Assembly: GCA_964487565.1 (NCBI GenBank)
Contig: CAZARN010000029.1
Coordinates: forward strand, 1 to 10,409
Reading direction: 5' to 3'
Source: Phil1 sp964487565
GTDB taxonomy: Bacteria; Bacillota; Clostridia; Christensenellales; CAG-138
Length of the DNA stretch: 10,409 nucleotides
How positions within the stretch are numbered: position 1 is the first letter of the stretch; each line of letters opens with the position of its first letter. Positions 1 through 5,490 of the stretch are shown piece by piece. Both the position numbers and the translations under genes were made by a program. The notes under the pieces are model-generated. The model was not told the origin of the DNA. It worked only from the letters and a program-made list of their open reading frames with translations, and searched no databases.

Positions 1-18
1 ATATAGTTTTCAAGGTGC
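1..18 (-). other. rRNA-operon leader motif (edge of a probable rRNA operon)
   Basis: Read on the minus strand this is GCACCTTGAAAACTATAT. It resembles the conserved 'ACCTTGAAAACT' element found just upstream of 16S or 23S rRNA in many Clostridia and Bacilli. It lies about 50 nt downstream of a strong minus-strand promoter (74-102). I infer that a 16S rRNA gene starts just beyond the left edge and is transcribed leftward. No mature rRNA sequence is visible, so this rests on the motif and the promoter only. Confidence 0.55.
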
Positions 19-73
19 GTGTGCTCGCTTGTTTCCGGCCGCTTCGCAGTGGCTTTCCGCAGCGCGCTTGATA

Positions 74-140
74 ATAATATCAAACCATCGGGGAGAATGC
101 AAGCCCTTTTATCAAATTTCTCAAAGTTTTTTTGCAAAGC
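74..140 (-). promoter_or_regulatory. Strong sigma-A promoter with AT-rich UP-like element, probably for an rRNA operon
   Basis: On the minus strand a -35 box TTGCAT (102-97) and a -10 box TATTAT (79-74) are separated by exactly 17 nt. The predicted start is near position 67. Upstream (about 103-140) the strand is rich in A and T runs, as in the UP elements of rRNA promoters. The GC-rich stretch after the -10 box leads into the rRNA leader motif at 1-18. No coding gene is seen in 1-302. Between 141 and 261 there is only AT-rich DNA containing a small dyad (TTGT-ATA-ACAA near 159-169) and a short GCCC/GGGC hairpin near 221-232, neither with an evident role. Confidence 0.6.
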
Positions 141-261
141 TCAAAAAACACCTATATATTGTATAACAAAGCGTTCATATACCATCATGTTGTAAATTGC
201 GCTTTCTCTTTTCATTCCTGCCCATGCGGGCCTTCCATATATATGTCGTAGCGGCGTAAAT

Positions 262-290
262 AAAAAGGCCGGCCGTTCCGGCCGGCTTTT
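262..290 (-). terminator. Intrinsic terminator of the small lipoprotein gene
   Basis: A perfect 8-bp GC-only stem (268-275 with 279-286) with a 3-nt loop is followed on the minus strand by CTTTTT. It begins 13 nt after the stop codon at 303. The plus strand also shows a T run after the stem, so it could work in both directions, but no plus-strand gene enters it from the left. Confidence 0.85.
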
Positions 291-302
291 ACATTTCGAT
301 TC

Positions 303-785
303 TCAGGCAACAGGTATGCCGCCATCGTTGATGACCTGCATGGCTTCAAGCACCTGCGAAACTTCGCACTCCGCCACGACCGCGCCGCCAAGCTGTTCGC
401 CGAGGTCAAGATACCATGAACCGTCGTCGAGCTGGTAGACCGAGAAGGTCAGCGTGAGGCCGCTGGTTTCGTCCGAAACGGTCAGGCTGCCGTCGCCGTT
501 ATCCGTGCAGGGGCCCACGAAGCTCGCGGTTTCGCGCGTCTCGGGGTTCGCAAAGAGCACGATCGCAAATGAAAGATCGGAAGCGCCGGCATAATACATG
601 CCTTCGCCCGCTTCGGTAATGCCCATGTACGCGACGTCGACCATGCTTTCAAGATCGGTGAGCTGTACGGTTTCGCCTTCAGCCTGTGTGCCTTCAGCAG
701 ACTCTTCCGAACCGCCGCAGGCGGTAAGGGCGAACATGCTGAATACGAGTATAAGCGCAAGCAGTGTGGCAAACAGTTTCTTCAT
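303..785 (-). CDS. Small lipoprotein of unknown function
   Basis: This encodes a 160-residue secreted lipoprotein. Residues 1-22 form a signal peptide with a Lys-Lys start and a hydrophobic core, ending in the lipobox LTAC, so Cys23 would be lipid-modified and the protein tethered to the outer face of the membrane. An acidic Ser/Glu/Gly-rich linker (about 24-40) follows, then a compact domain of about 115 residues with many alternating hydrophobic strands. I do not recognise that domain. The start is supported by a GGGGGA ribosome binding site 12 nt upstream. The gene appears to be transcribed alone, with its own candidate promoter (838-866) and terminator (262-290). Its first residues (MKKLFA) match those of the larger lipoprotein upstream, but the mature parts look unrelated. 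No sorting signal of LPXTG type is present, so nothing marks it as a sortase substrate. Confidence 0.85.
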   Translation of the reverse strand: MKKLFATLLALILVFSMFALTACGGSEESAEGTQAEGETVQLTDLESMVDVAYMGITEAGEGMYYAGASDLSFAIVLFANPETRETASFVGPCTDNGDGSLTVSDETSGLTLTFSVYQLDDGSWYLDLGEQLGGAVVAECEVSQVLEAMQVINDGGIPVA

Positions 786-837
786 AAGTATTGTATATCC
801 CCCATTATTTTATTATGCGGCTCCGGCCGCTTGGATG

Positions 838-866
838 ATTCTATCATCATTACCTCATAATTGCAA
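838..866 (-). promoter_or_regulatory. Candidate promoter for the small lipoprotein gene
   Basis: On the minus strand, TTGCAA (866-861) and TAGAAT (843-838) are separated by 17 nt. It lies about 53 nt upstream of the lipoprotein start and downstream of the terminator of the preceding gene, which is where an independent promoter would be expected. The surrounding AT-rich sequence offers other weak matches. Confidence 0.45.
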
Positions 867-910
867 TATGCATGTTACATCACAATATTTATGTGACTGG
901 AAGGCCCGAA

Positions 911-936
911 TAAAGGCCGTCCCGCAAGGGACGGCC
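911..936 (-). terminator. Intrinsic terminator of the RCC1-sortase lipoprotein gene
   Basis: A perfect 9-bp stem (915-923 with 928-936) with a TTGC loop is followed on the minus strand by TTTATT. It lies 23 nt past the stop codon at 960. The T run is short, but the stem is strong and correctly placed. Confidence 0.8.
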
Positions 937-959
937 CGGGAGGCATACGCGCAAAAGCA

Positions 960-3086
960 TTATTCGTCGACCATCTTGAAGAAGTAATACAGCCTCGCCC
1001 AATCGCTGGAATCGTCGTGCTCGTTGCCGCAGGTGAACACGGTAAGATATTTGTCCTCAAGGGTCACCTTTGTATCGAACTGTATCTGCGAAAGGCTGAT
1101 CTGCCTGTCGATCCAGGCCTGTATCTCTTCATCCGTCTCGTTCTTATACTCATCTTCTCCGTAAGGCCACCAGATATTATCAAGGAAGGTATTGTAATCC
1201 TCCTTGCCGTTGCCCTCCGTCTCATACATCGAGAATATCTCCCAGCGCTGTTCCTTGCCATAAAGATAAACAGTCCACACGCGGTTTGAATATATGGAAA
1301 GATCCGGCAGGTTCGTCAGCTCTTTGCCGCAGTATTTTGTCTGCGCGCAGTTGGTGCTGCCGAGATTGAACTCCTGTATGTGATGCAGCTGATGGAACAT
1401 GCTGCCCGAGGGACGGGAATTATGGCCTGTGAACACGGTGTTCTTGCGTTCCGGCGCTCCGTAATAATACGCATATATGGAGCCGGAGTCCGCCGCTTCC
1501 TTCTCAAAGGTGTGGTCGTTATAGTACCATTTGCCCGTGGCGTCAAACATTATGGGGTAGCTTATGTTGGTTTTGGGTATCGTTACATAGCCCACAGTAT
1601 CCTTGTTCGCGCTCACGGCCGCAGCATAAGCCTCATTATAATAGCCGGTCGTCTTGTCGGGCCACTGCGATATGCTGCCCGTGCCTGCGATATAGTTTTC
1701 CACAAGCGCCATCGTGGCGTCCGAGCATACAGCCTCGCCCTTGACGTCCGTTTCGATCTTACCCGCGCGCGCCGCCGCGCCGGTATATTTGCCGGCCGCG
1801 ATGTTGGGCAGCGCGTCGTAATCCGCCTGTTCCACAGCGCCGTTGCCGTCAACGTCGCCGAACAGTACCACCGCGCCATACGGCTGATTGTCGCAGGTCA
1901 CGCGCATATCGGTCGCGATTATATCCGTATCGGCCGCAGCGGCCGTCGTACCCTCCGCGCCTTCGGCGCCGGGGGTGTATTTTGCAAACTGCACATCGGC
2001 TGCGCCTGTCGCCGCCGCAACAAGCGCCTTGGCCTCGGCAACCGTCATGTTGAGCTGAAGCCCGTATATCACGCTTGTGCCGTCCGTAAGCTGCTCCACA
2101 TAGGGACGCAGCGTAAATCTGCCGACATCGCACTGAAGATCGTCTGTTGAGCCGTATGCTACGGCGCTTCCGTCGCGCAGCATCACCACGACATGCTTTG
2201 TGCCGACGCTTATGCCGACCGCGTTGGTCACCGACGCAAGATCCACAATGCCGTATGAATAATCGGGATCGGGCACGATGTCGCTTGAGAGCGCCGATAC
2301 GACCGTGCCATCGGCCCTGATGCAGGCCACGCCGATATCATCCACGCCCACGGCCACAAGATCCGTATAAGCGTCAAGTCCCGTCATATCGCATGTCGCG
2401 ACAAGCTTCCCTTCGTCGGTTATTCCGGCAACGCCGGATGCGCCGCCGGCGGCAAGCTTAACAATGCCCGTCCACGCAAGGACGTCCGCGGGCGCGCCCG
2501 CAGTACCGACAAGCGTGCCGTCGCTCTTGAGGCCAACTGTGAAAGTATCGCCGCAGGCGATCGCCACGATATCGTTCCAGGCTGAAACGTCGCACTGGGA
2601 AGCGCTGTTGTCGCCCACGGCGACCACGGTGCCGTCGTTGAGCAGCGCCGCGATGAAGTCGCCGCCGGCATCGGCGGTGAACACGTTCGTCCATGCAAGC
2701 GCCGCGTCAAACGCCGCCGTATCCGTGAGTGAACCCGCAAGCGCGATTGTGCCGTCCTTCTTCACGCCCACGGAGACCGACTTTCCGGCCGCGACATATA
2801 CGATGTCCGACCAGTCGTTCACCTTGCGCTGTCCGTAATAATCGTGACCCGCGCTTTGAACGCTGCCGTCGGTCCTGAGGCCTACGCTGTGGATATATCC
2901 CGCGGCAACCATGCCCATCGTGTCCGTGTATTCCCTCGTCATGGCAAGCACGCCGGGTTCCTGTGTGGCTTCGGGTGCGGGCGTGCTTTCGCCCACTTCG
3001 ACCACAGGCGGTTCCTGCGTGCCTGTGCAGCCCGCCACGGCAAGGAGCATAAGCGCCGCCATCAGCGCGGCAAACAGTTTCTTCAT
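960..3086 (-). CDS. Lipoprotein with RCC1-like propeller, dockerin-like module and class B sortase domain
   Basis: This 708-residue protein is a surface lipoprotein. The signal peptide (1-19) ends in the lipobox AVAGC with Cys20 as the lipid site, followed by a Pro/Glu/Thr linker to about residue 47. Residues 60-324 hold seven repeats of about 35-40 residues, each with a pattern like 'AAG...SVGLRTDGSV...W.DIV', as in RCC1-type seven-bladed propellers. Residues 338-409 resemble the beta-rich segment that often precedes clostridial dockerins. Residues 410-468 are dockerin-like: the first loop has Asp411, Asp413, Asn415 and Asp422 at calcium positions, while the second (near 447-456) is shortened and degenerate. 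Residues 485-708 form a class B sortase (transpeptidase) domain with His555 (TGHN), Cys686 (FTC) and Arg698. Sortases usually carry a membrane helix; here a lipid anchor would replace it. The start has a GGAGGGG site about 8 nt upstream. The gene stands alone between its own candidate promoter and a terminator. Its substrate is unknown. Confidence 0.88.
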   Translation of the reverse strand: MKKLFAALMAALMLLAVAGCTGTQEPPVVEVGESTPAPEATQEPGVLAMTREYTDTMGMVAAGYIHSVGLRTDGSVQSAGHDYYGQRKVNDWSDIVYVAAGKSVSVGVKKDGTIALAGSLTDTAAFDAALAWTNVFTADAGGDFIAALLNDGTVVAVGDNSASQCDVSAWNDIVAIACGDTFTVGLKSDGTLVGTAGAPADVLAWTGIVKLAAGGASGVAGITDEGKLVATCDMTGLDAYTDLVAVGVDDIGVACIRADGTVVSALSSDIVPDPDYSYGIVDLASVTNAVGISVGTKHVVVMLRDGSAVAYGSTDDLQCDVGRFTLRPYVEQLTDGTSVIYGLQLNMTVAEAKALVAAATGAADVQFAKYTPGAEGAEGTTAAAADTDIIATDMRVTCDNQPYGAVVLFGDVDGNGAVEQADYDALPNIAAGKYTGAAARAGKIETDVKGEAVCSDATMALVENYIAGTGSISQWPDKTTGYYNEAYAAAVSANKDTVGYVTIPKTNISYPIMFDATGKWYYNDHTFEKEAADSGSIYAYYYGAPERKNTVFTGHNSRPSGSMFHQLHHIQEFNLGSTNCAQTKYCGKELTNLPDLSIYSNRVWTVYLYGKEQRWEIFSMYETEGNGKEDYNTFLDNIWWPYGEDEYKNETDEEIQAWIDRQISLSQIQFDTKVTLEDKYLTVFTCGNEHDDSSDWARLYYFFKMVDE

Positions 3087-3147
3087 TTAACGTACCCCTC
3101 CAAATTAAATAACTCATCAATCCGTTATCGCGTAAATCAACACCGTT

Positions 3148-3176
3148 ATCATATCATACAACGGCAGCTTGGGCAA
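3148..3176 (-). promoter_or_regulatory. Candidate promoter for the RCC1-sortase lipoprotein gene
   Basis: On the minus strand, TTGCCC (3176-3171) and TATGAT (3153-3148) are spaced by 17 nt. The -10 box overlaps a second TATGAT copy (3158-3153). The predicted leader is about 55 nt and contains the GGAGGGG site at 3094-3100. The -35 box is weak, so the assignment is tentative. Confidence 0.4.
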
Positions 3177-3191
3177 ACCGGCCGCAACGGA

Positions 3192-3219
3192 TTTACAAGT
3201 ATTTCACATGTTATATAAC
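3192..3219 (+). promoter_or_regulatory. Candidate distal promoter (P1) for the membrane protein-dus operon
   Basis: TTTACA (3192-3197) and TATAAC (3214-3219) are separated by 16 nt, with five of six consensus matches in each box. It would give a leader of about 115 nt containing an imperfect hairpin (3234-3268). It lies back to back with the minus-strand promoter at 3148-3176, so this short region may drive divergent transcription. Confidence 0.4.
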
Positions 3220-3233
3220 GAAAGTCTCCGCGT

Positions 3234-3268
3234 AAAGGTTGCACAGAGGGACGCCGTGCGAATCCTTT
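3234..3268 (+). other. Imperfect hairpin in the leader of the membrane protein-dus operon
   Basis: AAAGG pairs with CCTTT and GCAC with GTGC, separated by a small internal loop (TT against GAAT) and closed by an 11-nt loop. There is no T run afterwards, so it is not a terminator. Its role, if any, is unknown; it would be transcribed only from the distal promoter P1. Confidence 0.3.
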
Positions 3269-3289
3269 ATGAACAAAGAAGGCTTCGCG

Positions 3290-3318
3290 TTGCGAAAACG
3301 CCCTCGCTATGGTATTAT
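3290..3318 (+). promoter_or_regulatory. Candidate proximal promoter (P2) for the membrane protein-dus operon
   Basis: TTGCGA (3290-3295) and TATTAT (3313-3318) have a 17-nt spacer. Transcription would begin near 3325, giving a short leader carrying the GGAGG site at 3330-3334. The -35 box lies inside a small dyad (TTCGC-GTT-GCGAA, 3284-3296). Use of this promoter excludes the upstream ATG at 3309, which sits in the spacer, and so supports the start at 3342. Confidence 0.5.
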
Positions 3319-3341
3319 TTATTGGAAACGGAGGCATGCCC

Positions 3342-3905
3342 ATGGCGCGCAACAGATTCAGGATCGCCCGGCGATCCATATGGTATGTGCTGAGAACCCT
3401 CATCATCGTGGCGGCGATCGTGGCGCTGTGTTTCGGCATATTCGTCGAGGGGATGCACCTGAGCAATCTTTATATTCTCGTGACGGAAGGGCTTGAAGCC
3501 CGTGCGGACACGATCATAAACAACGGCGACCCGGTGGAGCTGACAACGTATTTTACCGAGGAATTCATCGCAAACGACGCGGATTTATATTCCGGGGCGT
3601 ATGAAGGCTTCACGGTCACGAGCTTCGATTACCGTGTGGATGTGAAAAGCTTCTTTGTTTTACCATGGAGCGTGCGCGCGACGCTCACCATTGACGACAA
3701 GCTGGCCGCGATCAACGCCGCCGCCGATGAAGGCGACGCGCAGCCGCCGGAATGGACGCCCGGACGCTATCAGGTCGTTTTCACAAAAGTCGGTTCCCGC
3801 TGGTATATAAGCGGTCTTGTGCTCATAAAGGAAAACCCGGAGTCAAAGCCCCACGCGACGCCCAACATGAGCCTCATGCCGACGCAGTCCCCGTCAGATG
3901 AATAA
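3342..3905 (+). CDS. Single-pass membrane protein of unknown function, upstream of dus
   Basis: With the start at 3342 this is a 187-residue protein. The N-terminus is strongly basic, followed by one hydrophobic helix at about residues 14-36, so the rest is predicted to face outside the cell. Residues 38-165 contain an amphipathic helix, acidic helical segments, then strands ending in 'YQVVFTKVGSRWYISGLVLI'. This order (helices, then a curved sheet with a Trp-Tyr near the end) resembles NTF2/SnoaL-like domains, but that is only an impression of fold and I cannot name a family. The tail (166-187) is Pro/Ser-rich and probably disordered. The start is chosen from GGAGG at 3330-3334, 7 nt upstream; ATG codons at 3309 and 3336 are in frame but badly placed. 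The last 8 nt overlap the dus gene, so the two are likely co-transcribed and translationally coupled. Confidence 0.75.
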   Translation: MARNRFRIARRSIWYVLRTLIIVAAIVALCFGIFVEGMHLSNLYILVTEGLEARADTIINNGDPVELTTYFTEEFIANDADLYSGAYEGFTVTSFDYRVDVKSFFVLPWSVRATLTIDDKLAAINAAADEGDAQPPEWTPGRYQVVFTKVGSRWYISGLVLIKENPESKPHATPNMSLMPTQSPSDE

Positions 3906-4881
3906 TTCACTTTTTTTCACACCCGGGGCAGAAGTCCCGGTCATACTTGCGCCCATGGCGGGCGTAACCGACGCCGTATTCCGCGGCGTTTGCCGCGCTT
4001 ACGGGGCGGATTTTTCCTTCACGGAGATGGTCTCTGCGAAGGGTCTTCATTATAACAACGCAAACACCGGCGCGCTGCTTGAAACAGCGCCAGAGGAGCG
4101 CGCATCATACGGCGTGCAGCTTTTCGGCAGCGATCCGGATATATTGGCGGAATCCGCGCATACTCTCTCAATGGGAAATAATACCGGGCTTGCGCTCATA
4201 GATATCAACATGGGCTGTCCCGCGCGCAAGATCGTCAAAAACGGCGAAGGCAGCGCGCTTATGCTCAACGAGCCGCTCGCCTTTCGCGTGATAGAGGCCG
4301 TCGTGCGCGCTTCGCGCGTGCCGGTGAGCGTGAAGTTCCGCAAGGGGTTCGACGATGCGCACCTGAACGCTGTATCATTTGCCGTCATGGCTGAACAGGC
4401 CGGCGCTTCCATGATAACGCTGCATCCGCGCACCCGTGAGCAAATGTACGAAGGCAGGGCTGACTGGGATGTGATCGCCGCAGTCAAGCAGGCGGTGCAT
4501 ATTCCCGTGATCGGTAACGGCGACATACTGTGCGCCGGCGACGCGCTGCGGATGCTATCGCATACAGGATGCGACGGCGTGATGGTCGCCCGCGGCGCGG
4601 AAGGCAATCCCTTTATATTTGAAGAAATACGCGCGGCGCTTGACAAAAAGCCTTATTCCCCGCCCTCTCCCGCGCAGCGCATCGAGGCCGCCATTGCCCA
4701 TGTGCGCCGTTACGGCGATGAAAAGGGCTGCGGGCCGGCCGGAGAGATGCGCAAACATATCGCATGGTATATCGCCGGTATGCGCGGCGCGGGCGAAATG
4801 CGCCGCCTTGTGATGAGCGCCCGCGGGGCTGAAGAAATGCTTGCTCTGCTTGAGGATTTTTACAATTCGCTGCTTCCTTGA
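3898..4881 (+). CDS. dusB: tRNA-dihydrouridine synthase (Dus family, DusB-like)
   Basis: This is a 327-residue flavoenzyme that reduces uridine to dihydrouridine in the D-loop of tRNAs, using FMN and NADPH. The TIM-barrel motifs are complete: the FMN-binding start 'LAPMAGVTDAVFR' (17-29), 'EMVSAKGL' (43-50), 'DINMGCPARKIVKNGEGSAL' (102-121) with catalytic Cys107, 'VKFRKG' (145-150) with Lys146, 'LHPRTREQMYEGRADW' (175-190) with His176, 'IGNGDI' (205-210) and 'GVMVARGAEGNPFIF' (227-241). A C-terminal helical tRNA-binding region follows. Length is normal for the family. The start overlaps the previous gene by 8 nt and has no clear ribosome binding site, which suggests translational coupling. 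A dus gene beside lysS is common in Firmicutes. The subfamily (DusB) is inferred from lineage and general similarity, so the exact uridine target is less certain than the enzyme class. Confidence 0.95.
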   Translation: MNNSLFFTPGAEVPVILAPMAGVTDAVFRGVCRAYGADFSFTEMVSAKGLHYNNANTGALLETAPEERASYGVQLFGSDPDILAESAHTLSMGNNTGLALIDINMGCPARKIVKNGEGSALMLNEPLAFRVIEAVVRASRVPVSVKFRKGFDDAHLNAVSFAVMAEQAGASMITLHPRTREQMYEGRADWDVIAAVKQAVHIPVIGNGDILCAGDALRMLSHTGCDGVMVARGAEGNPFIFEEIRAALDKKPYSPPSPAQRIEAAIAHVRRYGDEKGCGPAGEMRKHIAWYIAGMRGAGEMRRLVMSARGAEEMLALLEDFYNSLLP

Positions 4882-4906
4882 CAAAGCCGCGCTCCTTACA
4901 TATAAT
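4878..4906 (+). promoter_or_regulatory. Perfect-consensus sigma-A promoter for greA-lysS
   Basis: TTGACA (4878-4883) and TATAAT (4901-4906) are separated by exactly 17 nt, matching the ideal housekeeping promoter at all twelve positions. The -35 box contains the TGA stop codon of the dus gene (4879-4881). The start should be near 4913, giving a leader of about 80 nt before greA. Confidence 0.85.
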
Positions 4907-4918
4907 TACATAAACATG

Positions 4919-4990
4919 GGAAGAGTTGAGGTCGATTCTTCCTATTATAATAAGATAATCGGGAATGATAATCTATCGGAGGAATGATAA
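4919..4990 (+). promoter_or_regulatory. greA leader with a 5' hairpin and a direct repeat covering the ribosome binding site
   Basis: The predicted leader begins with a 6-bp stem (GGAAGA 4919-4924 with TCTTCC 4937-4942, 12-nt loop) a few bases after the transcription start. It is followed by an AU-rich stretch. The 10-mer GGAATGATAA occurs twice (4962-4971 and 4981-4990), and the second copy overlaps the GGAGGA ribosome binding site of greA (4978-4983). The function is unknown. The stem is not followed by a T run, so it is not a simple terminator. Confidence 0.35.
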
Positions 4991-4993
4991 ACG

Positions 4994-5473
4994 ATGGCAC
5001 AGCAGCAGGTTCACCTTACCGCAGAAGGCGTGAAGAAATACGAAGAGAGGCTTGAATACCTCAAAACGACCGCCCGCACCGAAAACACGGAGCAGATAAG
5101 GATCGCAAGGGCGTTTGGCGATCTGAGTGAGAACGCCGAATATGACGCCGCAAAGACCGAGCAGGCCCGCATCGAATATGAGATCGCGGAGATCGAAGCG
5201 ATGCTCAAAAACGTTTCCATAATCGATGAGGACACGATCAACACCAACATAATCGAGGTCGGTGCGATCATCAAGGTGAAGCTCCTTTCAAAGGGCGGCA
5301 AAGAAATTTCGTATCAGCTTGTGGGCAGCGCGGAGGCGGACCCGTATCAGGGCAGGATATCGAACGAATCGCCTGTCGGTCATGCGCTCATCGGCCACAG
5401 GAAGGGCGACGTGATCGACGTTGCGACGCCCGGCGGCATCAACCGCATAGAAATACTCGACATAGGCAAATAA
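4994..5473 (+). CDS. greA: Transcription elongation factor GreA
   Basis: GreA enters the secondary channel of RNA polymerase and stimulates cleavage of backtracked transcripts, rescuing stalled complexes. The 159-residue length is typical. The N-terminal coiled-coil hairpin (about 1-76) carries the tip motif 'ARAFGDLSENAEYDAAK' (38-54), with the acidic residues Asp43 and Glu46 that hold the catalytic magnesium. The C-terminal FKBP-like domain (about 80-159) contains 'VGSAEADPYQGRISNESPVG', characteristic of GreA. The start has GGAGGA 10 nt upstream. It is expressed from the consensus promoter overlapping the dus stop codon and is followed after 17 nt by lysS with no terminator between, so the two form an operon. 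Confidence 0.97.
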   Translation: MAQQQVHLTAEGVKKYEERLEYLKTTARTENTEQIRIARAFGDLSENAEYDAAKTEQARIEYEIAEIEAMLKNVSIIDEDTINTNIIEVGAIIKVKLLSKGGKEISYQLVGSAEADPYQGRISNESPVGHALIGHRKGDVIDVATPGGINRIEILDIGK

Positions 5474-5490
5474 CAGCCGGGGAGACATAA

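Noticed and set aside
221..232. GCCC-ATGC-GGGC inverted repeat as a terminator
   Set aside because: Only 4 bp of stem and no T run on either strand.
212..409. Minus-strand short frame over the first terminator
   Set aside because: It runs through a strong intrinsic terminator and overlaps the end of the small lipoprotein gene in another frame.
1380..2150. Long open frame on the plus strand (256 codons) inside the sortase lipoprotein gene
   Set aside because: It is antisense to a gene with clear domains, is rich in Arg, His and Ala as GC-rich shadow frames are, and has no ribosome binding site or recognisable motif.
3149..3466. Minus-strand open frame of 105 codons across the divergent control region
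   Set aside because: It overlaps promoters on both strands and the start of the membrane protein gene, and has no ribosome binding site or recognisable domain.
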